From contig JAGXGZ010000005.1 in NCBI GenBank assembly GCA_024636495.1, positions 1-62,469 of the forward strand: a stretch of 62,469 bases of DNA, written 5' to 3'. How positions within the stretch are numbered: the first letter of the stretch is position 1; every line of letters starts with the position of its first letter. This document shows, piece after piece, positions 38,061 to 47,650 of the stretch. A program made the position numbers and the translations under genes. The stretch is from Roseobacter sp. (GTDB lineage: Bacteria > Pseudomonadota > Alphaproteobacteria > Rhodobacterales > Rhodobacteraceae). The notes beneath the pieces are model-generated. The model made no database searches, was not told the origin of the DNA, and saw only the letters and a list, made by a program, of their open reading frames with translations.

Positions 38061-38740
38061 CAGGGTCTCTCTTTCTTGAAGAATTCAGCAATATAGGCTG
38101 CAATATCGGCGTTGTTTGTCGGGGAGTCCAACCGCGTGGCGGCAGAGGCAAGCAGCGCATCGGGAACAACACCTTTGCCGCGTGTGCGGATCAGCCCGTC
38201 GACAAAGTCGCTGCCAAATTCGGGGTGTGGTTGGATCGTCCAGATCTGATCGTCGTAAAGCAAAGCAGCATTGGCGCAAAAGTCAGATGATCCGACGACC
38301 TTGGCCCCGTCAGGAAGGGCTGTGACCTGATCTTGATGCCACGCATTCAACGCCATCGGCTGACCGTTCACGGTGTAGTCGGTGCGCCCGACGGACCAGC
38401 CATCAGCGAATTTTTCAACGCGACCACCAAGGGCTTGCGCGATGATCTGATGGCCAAAGCAGATCCCCACCAAGGGGCGACCTGTCTCGCGAATCGCACG
38501 GATCAGATCCTCCAGGGGTGGTATCCAGTCATGGTCTTCATAGGCCCCGAACTTGGACCCTGTAATCAACCAACCGTCGGCATCCACCGCCGAGGCGGGA
38601 AAATTGCCATCCACGACCGACCAGATATGAAAGTCAAAATCATGTCCGCCCAGCAGTTTGGTGAACATCTCGCCATAGTCGCCAAGGCTGTCTTTCATGT
38701 TGTCGGGGGAATGGCCGGTTTGCAGAATTCCAATTTTCAT
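38060..38740 (-). CDS. Class I glutamine amidotransferase-like hydrolase
   Basis: A 226-residue GATase1 protein with the nucleophile in GICFGHQIIAQALGG (Cys) and the His-Glu pair in QPHPEFGSDF. In this setting it could hydrolyse gamma-glutamyl-GABA, as PuuD does, though it is shorter and more GuaA-like than E. coli PuuD. It lies between two PuuA-like genes, 12 bp after the upstream one. Confidence 0.82.
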   Translation of the reverse strand: MKIGILQTGHSPDNMKDSLGDYGEMFTKLLGGHDFDFHIWSVVDGNFPASAVDADGWLITGSKFGAYEDHDWIPPLEDLIRAIRETGRPLVGICFGHQIIAQALGGRVEKFADGWSVGRTDYTVNGQPMALNAWHQDQVTALPDGAKVVGSSDFCANAALLYDDQIWTIQPHPEFGSDFVDGLIRTRGKGVVPDALLASAATRLDSPTNNADIAAYIAEFFKKERP

Positions 38741-38752
38741 GACGGCTGCCTT

Positions 38753-40087
38753 TTACACAGTATCGAGGTAGATCTCGACCTGTTCTTGCGGGGTAAGTTC
38801 TTGCATATAGTGTAATTCCTGACGCTTGGTCAGGATAAAGTTGCGGACCATTTCGGGGGCAAAAATGCGCGCGACCTCGGGCGATGTCTCGAACAGATCA
38901 ATTGCGGATTTCCAGTCGCCGGGAATTTGCGGCAGATCCGCAGCATAGGCGTTTCCGGTGATCGGGGCTGGCGGATCAACCGCGTCCTCGATCCCGTTCA
39001 TCGCAGCCCCTAAAACGGCGGCCAACATCAGATAGGGGTTCACATCGCCGCCCGACACGCGGTGTTCAATCCGGCGCGCCTTGTGACTGCCGGACGGGAC
39101 GCGGATCGACGCGGTTCTGTTTTCATAAGCCCATGAAATGCCCGTGGGCGCATGGGCACCGGGCACCATCCGGTCAAAGCTGTTGGCGTGGGGTGCAAAC
39201 ACCAGCGCTGATCCGGCCATCGCGTTCATGCAACCGGCGACAGCGTGGCGCATGATGGCGGTACCGTTCGGGCCGCCGTCGTCAAAGACGTTATTGCCGT
39301 TTTTGTCGAGCACCGAAAAATGCGTGTGCAGGCCAGAGCCGGGGTAATCTTCGTAAGGCTTCGCCATAAAGCTGGCGGCAAACCCGTGCCGCCGTGCCAG
39401 CCCTTTGACCAGCATCTTGAAAAACCACGCATCGTCGGCGGCGCGCAAGGCGTCATCACAATGCATCAGGTTGATCTCGAACTGGCCCAAACCGGCCTCA
39501 GAAATCGCGGTATCGGCGGGAATGTCCATTTCCTCGCAGGCATCATAAAGATCGGTGAAAAATTCATCGAACTGGTCCAGCGCGCGGATCGACAGGGTCT
39601 CGGCGGCTTTGCGGCGCTTGCCAGAGCGGGGCGACAAGGGCACCTGCAATTTTCGCCCAGAATCGTCGATCAAAAAGAATTCAAGCTCTACCGCGCAGAC
39701 GGGGGTCAGGCCGCGATCCTTGAAACGGTCCAGGACGGCGCGCAGGGCATGACGGGGATCACCGGCATAGGGGCGGCCATCCTCGTGAAACATCCAGATC
39801 GGCAGTAAGGCTGACGGCGCATCAAGCCATGGCATCGGTAGAAACCCGCGTTCGGTAGGGAACAACACGCCATCGGCATCACCGGATTCGAACACCAGCG
39901 GGCTGTCGTCGATGTCTTCGCCCCAGATATCAAGGTTCAGGACGGACATGGGAAAGCGCGTGCCATCCTCGACGACCTTATCGGCGAAACGCGTCGGGAT
40001 ACGTTTGCCACGGGCCTGACCGTTCAGGTCGGCGGCCGCCACACGAATTGTGCGGACCTGAGGATGTTTGCGGAGCCAGTTTTTCAT
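38753..40087 (-). CDS. Glutamine synthetase-family gamma-glutamyl ligase, PuuA-like (copy 2)
   Basis: A 444-residue paralogue of the 36702 gene. Key blocks are RVAAADLNGQARGKRIP, GLGQFEINLMHCDD, GSGLHTHFSVLDKNG and NRTASIRVPSGSHKARRIEHR. ATG 40087 (MKNWLRKHPQVRT) is chosen because the 25 residues upstream in the frame are unlike the family. Two ligases in one cluster suggest two amine substrates or a heteromeric enzyme. Confidence 0.82.
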   Translation of the reverse strand: MKNWLRKHPQVRTIRVAAADLNGQARGKRIPTRFADKVVEDGTRFPMSVLNLDIWGEDIDDSPLVFESGDADGVLFPTERGFLPMPWLDAPSALLPIWMFHEDGRPYAGDPRHALRAVLDRFKDRGLTPVCAVELEFFLIDDSGRKLQVPLSPRSGKRRKAAETLSIRALDQFDEFFTDLYDACEEMDIPADTAISEAGLGQFEINLMHCDDALRAADDAWFFKMLVKGLARRHGFAASFMAKPYEDYPGSGLHTHFSVLDKNGNNVFDDGGPNGTAIMRHAVAGCMNAMAGSALVFAPHANSFDRMVPGAHAPTGISWAYENRTASIRVPSGSHKARRIEHRVSGGDVNPYLMLAAVLGAAMNGIEDAVDPPAPITGNAYAADLPQIPGDWKSAIDLFETSPEVARIFAPEMVRNFILTKRQELHYMQELTPQEQVEIYLDTV

Positions 40088-40185
40088 AACACACCTTGTG
40101 AGCGGCGGGCATGAAACGGGTTTTGCACAGGTCGAAAACCGGGATTGACGCCCACGCGCCAAATAATTTGATCAAAAAATAGATA

Positions 40186-40992
40186 CTACCGTATCAGATT
40201 AGGACGCAAGCGAATTTTCCTAATCTGATCTTGGGGCAAATGCCTGTTAAGTCGCCGATTGATTGCACCAAATACGCCTATAATCACCAAGGTCAGCAAG
40301 ATGAAGTACATCGCCAGAATAGGGTAGGGAACGAAGGGGTTGAACGTCTTGTCGGCGAAATAGCTGGCGTAATACAGCGCATCGCCGCGTTGTTGCAGCG
40401 CCGGAAAGCCGGTGAAAAACACCAGCGTTGTCGCGTGAAACAGGAAAATCGCCTCGTTAGTATAGGCAGGCCAGGCCAATCGCAGCATTGTGGGCCAGAT
40501 GATCCGCTTGAAACGTGGCCAGCCCGACATGCCGTAGGCATCTGCCGCCTCTGTATCGCCCTTGGGGATGGATTGCAGCGCGCCATAAAAAATTTCCGCA
40601 GAATAGGCGGAGGTGTTGAAGAACAAAACCACCAAGGCCCCCAGCCAAGCCGAGGTGAAGGCGTCAAAGAAAGGGTGCACTGATTTGAGGCTGAGAAATA
40701 GAAAATAGCCAAAGAAGAATTGAATGAACAGCGGCGAGCCACGGAAGATAAAGATGAACCACTCGGCAGGCTTGCGCACCCACGGGCTGGGTTGCGCCTT
40801 GGCAAAGCCCAGAGCGGTTGCAAAGACAAAGCCCGATATCAGCGCGAAGAACCCGAAATACACATTCCAGATCATCCCAGACCCGATCAATGTGAACTGA
40901 TCACATAGTGTGAAATCATTGCGCGGCAGCAGCCGTTCGCCAATCCCAAGCGAGCGCAGCCCGTAAGCCTGGACGGTTTCCCAGCAGCTCAT
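40186..40992 (-). CDS. Amino-acid-type ABC transporter permease (HisM-like)
   Basis: A 268-residue inner-membrane permease of the polar amino acid family. It has about five hydrophobic segments, the motif FIFRGSPLFIQFFF, and the coupling EAA loop in EAADAYGMSGWPRFKRIIWP. It overlaps the upstream permease by 4 bp. The ligand is inferred as an amino acid or polyamine from the neighbouring puu-like genes. Confidence 0.85.
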   Translation of the reverse strand: MSCWETVQAYGLRSLGIGERLLPRNDFTLCDQFTLIGSGMIWNVYFGFFALISGFVFATALGFAKAQPSPWVRKPAEWFIFIFRGSPLFIQFFFGYFLFLSLKSVHPFFDAFTSAWLGALVVLFFNTSAYSAEIFYGALQSIPKGDTEAADAYGMSGWPRFKRIIWPTMLRLAWPAYTNEAIFLFHATTLVFFTGFPALQQRGDALYYASYFADKTFNPFVPYPILAMYFILLTLVIIGVFGAINRRLNRHLPQDQIRKIRLRPNLIR

Positions 40993-41936
40993 GTCAGGGC
41001 CTTGCGTTGGGCTTCACCGCCCGAGGTGGCTTGCCCGCGTGTCAGCTTGCGCATCACCCGGTCAAGCACAATTTCAGACACCCGCGTGAAGCAAAGGTAG
41101 AACACGAGCAGGGCCAGAAAATACCACATGCGCCAGTCCGGGTGCGGATAATCGGTAAAGCGCGGCGTCTTGGCCCCGCCCAGTTCACGCGCCCAATAAA
41201 CGATGTCTTCGACGCCCAACAGAAACAAAAGCGGTGTCGCCTTGATCAGCACCATCCACAAGTTGCCCAAGCCGGGCAGCGCATAGACCCACATTTGCGG
41301 AACAAGGACACGCCAGAAAGTCTGGCGGGGGGACATGCCATAAGCTTCGGCTGTTTCAAGCTGGGCGCGTGGCACGGCGCGCATTGCACCGTATAAAACA
41401 TTGGCGGCAAAGGCCCCGAACACAATCGCAAAGGTCAACACGGCAAGAGAAAAACCATAGCTCTCGTGAACCCATTGCGGGGAATTCCCCAGTGGCATTT
41501 TGGCGGCCTGACAGACAATGAAATCGCTGCCTTGGCGCAATGGTTCGGTCCAATCGGGGCATTTGATTTTGTGGCGCAGGTATTCAATACCCTGATCCAA
41601 GGCGATGACAAAGAACAGGAAAAACGCAATATCGGGCACACCACGAACAACTGCGATATAGCCACGCCCCAACCATGAAACCGGCAAAATGCGTGACCGC
41701 GCGGCCATTGCGCCGCCAAAGCCAAAGGCCATCGCGGCGGGGGCGGTGATGGCCAGCAACAAAAGAACCGTCCCAAAGGCACCATAAAACGCCAGATGCT
41801 TGCCCGTGGTCAGGTAGCAGGTCAGCCATGACAGGCCGGAGAGCGTTTCAGGATCGGTGCAGGCAAAAATGGCGGAATGTCCCTGAGGTAAGCACCCTTG
41901 ATCGGGTGTCTTTTGTGAGGGGTACGGGCGGCACAA
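40989..41936 (-). CDS. Amino-acid-type ABC transporter permease (HisQ-like)
   Basis: A 315-residue permease with the EAA loop ETAEAYGMSPRQTFWRVLVP and IAVVRGVPDIAFFLFFV. It is longer than most HisQ proteins because of an N-terminal extension (MCRPYPSQKTPDQG); a later start is possible. It is the partner of the 40186 permease in the same operon. Confidence 0.85.
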   Translation of the reverse strand: MCRPYPSQKTPDQGCLPQGHSAIFACTDPETLSGLSWLTCYLTTGKHLAFYGAFGTVLLLLAITAPAAMAFGFGGAMAARSRILPVSWLGRGYIAVVRGVPDIAFFLFFVIALDQGIEYLRHKIKCPDWTEPLRQGSDFIVCQAAKMPLGNSPQWVHESYGFSLAVLTFAIVFGAFAANVLYGAMRAVPRAQLETAEAYGMSPRQTFWRVLVPQMWVYALPGLGNLWMVLIKATPLLFLLGVEDIVYWARELGGAKTPRFTDYPHPDWRMWYFLALLVFYLCFTRVSEIVLDRVMRKLTRGQATSGGEAQRKALT

Positions 41937-41954
41937 AGGCCGCCCGTAACTAGA

Positions 41955-42689
41955 TCAGAATGTTTTAGCGCCTTCGCCAAACCATTTTACGATCAGCTTG
42001 TTCAGGCTACCATCTTCTTTCATCGAGGTGATGGCTGCGTCGAACTTGGCTTTCAGCTCGGTGTCGCTTTCGCGCAGACCAAGGCCGATACCGCCGCCCA
42101 AAGGCACATCGTCGCCGACAAACATCAGCGCGCCGGCGGATTCTTCAACTGTGGGGGCCAACGCGTCCTTGTCCGCGAAAACCGCGTCCGCTTCGCCATT
42201 GTTCACGGCTGCGACGGTTTCGTCATAGGTTGCGAATTCCAGCAATGTCGCACCGGATTCGGCCACGTGGCCTGCCTGGATCGTGCTGGTTTGTGCTGCG
42301 ACAATGCCACCTGTCAGATCGGCGTCGGCGGTTTTCGCGGCGTAGGCCGAGGCCGCTGGTGGGAAATAGTTTTGCGTGAAATCAATGACTTCTTCACGGG
42401 CATCTGTGATGCTCATCCCGGCAATGATCGTGTCATAGTTGCCAGAGGTGAGGTTTGGAATGATGCTATCCCATTCGTTTGTGACCCATTCGCAGGTCAA
42501 TTCGGCACGCAGACACAGCTCGTCGCCGACTTCACGCTCGAACCCGTCAACGTCGCCTGCATCATTCAGGAAGTTATAGGGAGGGTAAGCGCCCTCGGTT
42601 CCCATGCGGATGGTTTTGCCGTGGGCATCTGCCAGTGCAAAACCCGTGCTCAGCGCAAATGCGGCTGTGGCCAATAGTAGTTTTATCAT
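41955..42689 (-). CDS. Periplasmic amino-acid-type substrate-binding protein
   Basis: A 244-residue family 3 binding protein with a signal peptide (MIKLLLATAAFALSTGFALA, cleaved near ADA). The ligand site is formed by EGAYPPYNF, the NEWDSIIPNLTSGNYDTIIAGMS block and FADKDALAP. Two cysteines (LCLRAELTC) match the disulfide of lysine/arginine/ornithine-type proteins. ATG 42689 follows GGGAGA. Confidence 0.87.
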   Translation of the reverse strand: MIKLLLATAAFALSTGFALADAHGKTIRMGTEGAYPPYNFLNDAGDVDGFEREVGDELCLRAELTCEWVTNEWDSIIPNLTSGNYDTIIAGMSITDAREEVIDFTQNYFPPAASAYAAKTADADLTGGIVAAQTSTIQAGHVAESGATLLEFATYDETVAAVNNGEADAVFADKDALAPTVEESAGALMFVGDDVPLGGGIGLGLRESDTELKAKFDAAITSMKEDGSLNKLIVKWFGEGAKTF

Positions 42690-42715
42690 TTTGAAGTCTC
42701 CCAACTTACTCTTTT

Positions 42716-43492
42716 TTACGACACGTGGCCCGGTGACAGGAACCCACGCAGACGTTCTGATTTGGGTGCGCCGAACAATTGTTCTGGTGCCCCTTGTTCT
42801 TCGATCAACCCTTGGTGCAAAAACACGACATGATCCGACACATCCGCGGCCAGATTCATGTCATGGGTTACGATCATCATCGTGCGCCCCTCGGCGGCCA
42901 AGTCCTTGATGACTTTGATAACTTCCTGCTCCAACTCGGGGTCCAGCGCCGATGTCGGCTCGTCAAACAGCAGCGCTTCGGGCTCCATACAAAGGGCGCG
43001 CGCGATGGCGGCACGCTGTTGTTGACCCCCTGAAAGCTGGGCGGGAAAAACGTCGGATTTATCACCGATCCCAACCTTATCAAGATAGGCGCGGGCTGAT
43101 TTTTCGACCTCTGCGCGGTCGCGGCGCAAAACGGTCAAGGGGGCTTCCATGACGTTTTGCAGAATCGTCATATGCGCCCACAGATTGAACTGTTGAAACA
43201 CCATCGACAGGTTCGTGCGGATACGCAGCACCTGCTTGGCGTCAGCGGGGCGGCGATTATGCGTGGTGCCCTTCCAGGTCACCGGCTCGCCGTTAAAAAT
43301 CAATTCGCCCTGTTGGCTGTCTTCCAAAAGGTTGCAACACCGCAGCAATGTCGATTTCCCCGACCCCGAAGACCCGATCAACGAGATCACATGACCCTTT
43401 GGCGCTGACAAGGACACACCTTTCAGAACCTCCAAAGCGCCATACGCTTTGTGGAGGTTTCTGATCTCGATCACAGGGGTCTGGTCTGTCAC
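42716..43492 (-). CDS. Amino-acid-type ABC transporter ATP-binding protein
   Basis: A 258-residue HisP-like ATPase. Walker A is GSSGSGKSTLLRC, the signature is LSGGQQQRAAIARAL, Walker B is ALLFDEPTSALDPE, and the switch histidine is in IVTHDMNLA. It is the first gene of the minus-strand cluster running to the PuuB-like gene. The substrate is set by the binding protein. Confidence 0.9.
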   Translation of the reverse strand: MTDQTPVIEIRNLHKAYGALEVLKGVSLSAPKGHVISLIGSSGSGKSTLLRCCNLLEDSQQGELIFNGEPVTWKGTTHNRRPADAKQVLRIRTNLSMVFQQFNLWAHMTILQNVMEAPLTVLRRDRAEVEKSARAYLDKVGIGDKSDVFPAQLSGGQQQRAAIARALCMEPEALLFDEPTSALDPELEQEVIKVIKDLAAEGRTMMIVTHDMNLAADVSDHVVFLHQGLIEEQGAPEQLFGAPKSERLRGFLSPGHVS

Positions 43493-43619
43493 GGGATGTC
43501 CTTGTTGGGCCAGTTGCGTCGATTAAAGGTGTGTCCAAACCGGATTTGCAATCCAGAACTTGGATTTTGCCTAAATAAACGGCATTGACCCGGCGTAAGT
43601 GACCGCGCGTGCGCGTTAA

Positions 43620-44060
43620 CTAGACGCTGCCTTCGATCCGCTTGCGGACCATGGCGCTGTCCGTGTCGGTTACACCGAGCAATTTCGCGACAAGCCGCAA
43701 CAGTGCGTTTTCCTCATCCGACCGCATGCCATCGGCCAACACGACTTCCCACAGCGCCTCGATCACGCCAAGGCGGGCCTCGTAAGGTACGGCATCTTTG
43801 ATCGCACGGGTAAATCGCACAGTGTCCGGGGCCTGAGTTTCAAGCTCCTCTGCCTGACTGCGTAAATCTTGCGCGCCTTTGGCATCAAGCCCGTAGCGTT
43901 TGGCCGTGATCTTATCGATGCGGGCCCGTTCGGACGGCGCATATTCGTTATCGGATTTTGCAATCCGCACCAAAAGGGCAGTCAACGCCAGACGCGCATC
44001 GGCGTCGGGCAGTTGGGCGGGGTCTGGCTGTGTCAGCCTTTTAAGGAAATCTGCAAACAT
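43620..44060 (-). CDS. TerB-family protein (copy 1)
   Basis: A 146-residue helical protein of the TerB/tellurite-resistance-like fold. Acidic metal-binding motifs are in IAKSDNEYAPSE and VVLADGMRSDEEN. No other ter genes are nearby, so tellurite resistance is not implied. It is a tandem paralogue of the next gene, 37 bp apart. Confidence 0.78.
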   Translation of the reverse strand: MFADFLKRLTQPDPAQLPDADARLALTALLVRIAKSDNEYAPSERARIDKITAKRYGLDAKGAQDLRSQAEELETQAPDTVRFTRAIKDAVPYEARLGVIEALWEVVLADGMRSDEENALLRLVAKLLGVTDTDSAMVRKRIEGSV

Positions 44061-44097
44061 AATCAGGATATAGAACGGCGGCGCAAAAAGGCCAAGC

Positions 44098-44535
44098 TCA
44101 CAATGCCTTGAGCGCGTTTTCTCGGGCAGCGGCCATGTCTTCGTCGGTCAGGCCAAGGGCCGTTTCGATGGCGAGCAGTTGGATTTCTTCGCTGTCGTCG
44201 CGGCCGCCATCGGCCAAAGCCACGGACCACATCGCGTCACTCAGTGCTTTTCGGTCGCCATAGGATACTTCTTCGCGCAGAATCGTCGCAAATTCCGGCG
44301 TACCGGGGGCATGGCGTTCAAGCGCTTCGCAAGTTGCGCGCAACTTGGCGGCCTCCAGCGGCTTTAGATTGAACGTGCGCGCCAAAATCCGGTCAATCTG
44401 CCCGACTTCTGCAGCCTGATAATTCCGGTCGGCCAAGGCGACACGCACCAAGAGCGCGCCCAATGCCAGTTGAGGCGTGGGCTGGGGCAAAGGTTTGGGG
44501 TCGGGCTTGCGGCGGGGAAACAGACGTTCGAACAT
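44098..44535 (-). CDS. TerB-family protein (copy 2)
   Basis: A 145-residue paralogue with the matching motifs VALADRNYQAAE and VALADGGRDDSEE. The N-terminus is basic and proline-rich (MFERLFPRRKPDPKPLPQP), unlike copy 1. It is cytosolic with no signal or membrane segment. Together with copy 1 it forms a two-gene operon of unknown role. Confidence 0.78.
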   Translation of the reverse strand: MFERLFPRRKPDPKPLPQPTPQLALGALLVRVALADRNYQAAEVGQIDRILARTFNLKPLEAAKLRATCEALERHAPGTPEFATILREEVSYGDRKALSDAMWSVALADGGRDDSEEIQLLAIETALGLTDEDMAAARENALKAL

Positions 44536-44644
44536 GGTAACTCACAACTTTTGTATCTTGGATTGGCTAGATAACACACGCTTTGGTGATCTGTTCCTAC
44601 GACCTGAGCGATGGCGGCCGAGTGATGTAAAAAAGGCGCAACCG

Positions 44645-44938
44645 CTAGGGCGCGTAGCCTTCGATAATCAGCAGTGTGCCGTCTGATACGGTTGCACGAA
44701 TATCTTTGGCCGCTTGATACGCATCGCTTTCATAGCAGGCCACTGCATCGGCAAGGCTGGGAAATTCGATCACGACGATGCGCGGCTTTGAGGTGCCTTC
44801 GCGCACGTCGGCTGGGGCTCCGCGAACGAGAAATTTTGCGCCATAATCCGCGAATGGTTTTGCATTGGCGGCGCGGTACTGATCATACACAGCCGCGTCG
44901 CGCACTTCGACATTGGCGATCCAATAGCCTTTTGGCAT
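44645..44938 (-). CDS. DUF1330 domain protein
   Basis: A 97-residue ferredoxin-like dimeric alpha/beta barrel protein. The family signature is visible in MPKGYWIANVEVRDAAVYDQ and VVIEFPSLADAVACYES. Function is not established. It lies 9 bp downstream of rlmJ, so they probably share a transcript. Confidence 0.85.
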   Translation of the reverse strand: MPKGYWIANVEVRDAAVYDQYRAANAKPFADYGAKFLVRGAPADVREGTSKPRIVVIEFPSLADAVACYESDAYQAAKDIRATVSDGTLLIIEGYAP

Positions 44939-44947
44939 TCTGTTTCC

Positions 44948-45730
44948 TTACTTTGGCAAAGTTCTGAACTTGCCGGCCAGCTTAGCGGCTTCTTCTTTCA
45001 ATCCAAAGGGCGGATTTATCACGAACAAACCCGAGCCGGTCATGCCATGGCCTGGCCGCGCAGGTGCAAAGCCGACCTCGTGACGCAGCGCTTCTGGGTG
45101 CGCACCCATCAACGCACTTAGCATGGGCTGGTGCGCTTTGGAGGTAAGGATTGGGTACCAAAGGGCGATAATCCCGACATTCCAAGCCTTTGCCAGCTTG
45201 CCGATATGGCGGGGGATATCGACGTAATCCGTCTTGATCTCGAAGCTGGGGTCAATCAACATCAGTCCGCGCCGCGGCGTTGGCGGGGTCAGGGCGAATG
45301 CCATTTCGAACCCGTCGCGGTAGTGGCATTTGGCGTTATAGGGCGACATCGCCAGATCAAGTGCTGCAAATTCGCCCGGATGAAGGTCGGCCAGATGAAT
45401 GCTATCGGTCTCGCGCAAAAGCTTTGCCGCAATCAGGGGCGAGCCGGGATACGCGTTGGGCCCATGTTCGTGCGAGACAGCATCCAGCACACGGGTATAG
45501 CGGTGATCCTTGCCAAACCAGTTGCGCGCACGCCCGATGCCTTGTGATGCCTCGCCTGTTTTAAGCGCGTATTCGTCTGACAAATCATAAAGCGCACGGC
45601 CCGCATGGGTTTCCAGATAGCTGAGCGGCTTGTCCTTGCGCGTCAGATACCCCAGCATCCACGCCAGCAGGCTGTGTTTGTGCACATCGGCCAGATTGCC
45701 CGCATGATAGATATGTTGATAGCTTAGCAT
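44948..45730 (-). CDS. rlmJ: 23S rRNA (adenine(2030)-N(6))-methyltransferase
   Basis: Methylates A2030 of 23S rRNA using S-adenosylmethionine. The 260-residue protein starts MLSYQHIYHAGNLADVHKH, the RlmJ N-terminal signature, with the catalytic DPSFE motif in GLMLIDPSFEIKTDY. ATG 45730 is chosen; the longer open frame upstream has no family resemblance. It is 23 bp downstream of pyrG. Confidence 0.92.
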   Translation of the reverse strand: MLSYQHIYHAGNLADVHKHSLLAWMLGYLTRKDKPLSYLETHAGRALYDLSDEYALKTGEASQGIGRARNWFGKDHRYTRVLDAVSHEHGPNAYPGSPLIAAKLLRETDSIHLADLHPGEFAALDLAMSPYNAKCHYRDGFEMAFALTPPTPRRGLMLIDPSFEIKTDYVDIPRHIGKLAKAWNVGIIALWYPILTSKAHQPMLSALMGAHPEALRHEVGFAPARPGHGMTGSGLFVINPPFGLKEEAAKLAGKFRTLPK

Positions 45731-45753
45731 GGGTGTGGCCGCCTTTGAGAGGG

Positions 45754-47403
45754 TTAGACGAGCCGCGACATTTCCTTGGCCGCGCGTACGAAATCCTTGA
45801 ACAGGGGATGCGGGGCAAAGGGCTTGGATTTCAGCTCGGGGTGGAACTGCACGCCGATAAACCAAGGGTGATCCGTCCACTCAACGATCTCGGGCAGCTT
45901 GCCATCCGGTGACATGCCCGAAAACGTCATCCCAACATTTTCAAGCGGTTCACGGTAAGCGGTGTCAACTTCGTAGCGGTGGCGGTGACGCTCGTCAATT
46001 GACGTGGTGCCGTAGATCTTGGCGACATGCGAGCCTTCTTTCAGCGTCGCGTCATAGGACCCAAGGCGCATGGTACCGCCTTTATCGTCGTTCACCTTAC
46101 GCTCGACCTTGTGATTGCCCTGCACCCATTCCTTGAGGTGATAAACAACCGGCTCAAAGCGCTTTTTGCCGCTGGATTCGTGGTCAAACTCCTCGGATCC
46201 TGCTGTCTTAAGCCCTGCAACATTGCGGGCTGCCTCGATCACGGCCATCTGCATACCAAGGCAAATCCCTAGATATGGGACCTTATGTTCGCGTGCGTAT
46301 TGTGCCGCTTTGATCTTTCCTTCGGTGCCGCGTTCGCCAAACCCGCCGGGCACTAGGATCGCCTGAAACCCTTCAAGATGGGGTGCGACGTCTTCGGCTT
46401 TGTCGAACACTTCGGCATCGACCCATTCGACCTTGACCTTGACCCGGTTGGCCATCCCGCCATGGGTCAGCGCTTCGGCGATAGATTTATAGGCGTCCTC
46501 AAGCTGGGTGTATTTGCCCACGATGGCAACGCGCACCTCACCTTCGGGATTGTGAATACGGTCAGACACATCACGCCAGACAGTCAGATCAGGCTTGGGG
46601 GCAGGGGATATCTGGAACGCGTCGAGGACCGCCTGATCCAGACCCTGCGCATGATAGGCAAGCGGCGCGTCATAGATGGTCTTCAAATCATAGGCGGCGA
46701 CAACCGCCTCTTTGCGGACGTTACAGAACAGCGCGATCTTCTCGCGTTCTTTTTCGGGGATCGGGTGTTCTGACCGGCAGACCAGAATATCCGGCGCAAT
46801 ACCAATGCTTTGCAATTCCTTGACCGAATGCTGGGTCGGTTTGGTTTTCAATTCGCCACTGGCCGCCAAGTAGGGCAGCAACGTCAGATGCATGAAAATG
46901 CACTGGCCGCGGGGTTTATCATGGCTGAACTGACGGATCGCCTCGAAGAAGGGCAGGCCCTCGATATCGCCGACAGTGCCACCGATTTCGCACAGCATAA
47001 AGTCAACCTCGTCGTCACCGACATGCAGGAAGTCTTTGATTTCGTTGGTCACATGGGGGATCACCTGAATGGTCTTGCCCAGATAATCGCCGCGACGCTC
47101 TTTTTCCAGAACGGTCGAATACACCCGCCCCGAACTGATCGAATCTGTTTTGCGTGCAGCTACACCGGTGAAGCGCTCGTAATGGCCCAGATCCAGATCG
47201 GTTTCAGCGCCATCATCGGTGACGAAAACCTCGCCATGCTCAAAAGGCGACATGGTGCCGGGATCAACGTTCAGATAGGGATCGAGTTTTCGCAGCCGAA
47301 CCGAGAAGCCGCGTGCTTGCAACAATGCGCCCAAGGCAGCCGAGGCCAGACCTTTGCCAAGGCTGGAAACCACACCGCCGGTGATAAAAATATAGCGTGC
47401 CAT
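45754..47403 (-). CDS. pyrG: CTP synthase
   Basis: Converts UTP to CTP with glutamine as nitrogen donor. The 549-residue enzyme has the synthetase domain ([18 protein letters not shown], then [17 protein letters not shown]) and a C-terminal amidotransferase domain with [16 protein letters not shown] (Cys) and FHPELKSKP (His-Glu). ATG 47403 is chosen. The window shows pyrG next to secG, as in many alphaproteobacteria. Confidence 0.96.
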   Translation of the reverse strand: MARYIFITGGVVSSLGKGLASAALGALLQARGFSVRLRKLDPYLNVDPGTMSPFEHGEVFVTDDGAETDLDLGHYERFTGVAARKTDSISSGRVYSTVLEKERRGDYLGKTIQVIPHVTNEIKDFLHVGDDEVDFMLCEIGGTVGDIEGLPFFEAIRQFSHDKPRGQCIFMHLTLLPYLAASGELKTKPTQHSVKELQSIGIAPDILVCRSEHPIPEKEREKIALFCNVRKEAVVAAYDLKTIYDAPLAYHAQGLDQAVLDAFQISPAPKPDLTVWRDVSDRIHNPEGEVRVAIVGKYTQLEDAYKSIAEALTHGGMANRVKVKVEWVDAEVFDKAEDVAPHLEGFQAILVPGGFGERGTEGKIKAAQYAREHKVPYLGICLGMQMAVIEAARNVAGLKTAGSEEFDHESSGKKRFEPVVYHLKEWVQGNHKVERKVNDDKGGTMRLGSYDATLKEGSHVAKIYGTTSIDERHRHRYEVDTAYREPLENVGMTFSGMSPDGKLPEIVEWTDHPWFIGVQFHPELKSKPFAPHPLFKDFVRAAKEMSRLV

Positions 47404-47566
47404 GTGATCGAAGACCCCCGTGAAGTTCAAATTTGATGTGGCAATAGCCAGCCAAATGAGGTGCAGAAAACCACAACACCACGGGACTAAAGGCTAGCAG
47501 ATTTTGGATGGAAAAGGCAAGGCCAAGCCGCAACATCATGTTGCTATTCTTGGCCAAACCTCAAGC

Positions 47567-47650
47567 TATTGTAGTGGCTGGTTTAATCAGCCGTTGGAAC
47601 CTGCGGTGTATTGTAGTGGCTGGTTTAATCAGCCGTTGGAACCTGCGGTG
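47567..47650 (-). repeat. Perfect 42-bp tandem duplication at the secG 3' end
   Basis: Positions 47567-47608 and 47609-47650 are identical. The inner copy contains the last codons and stop of secG (TAA at 47625-47627); the outer copy lies beyond the stop. Each unit contains a GGCTG/CAGCC dyad around the stop. The unit equals 14 codons. Confidence 0.85.
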
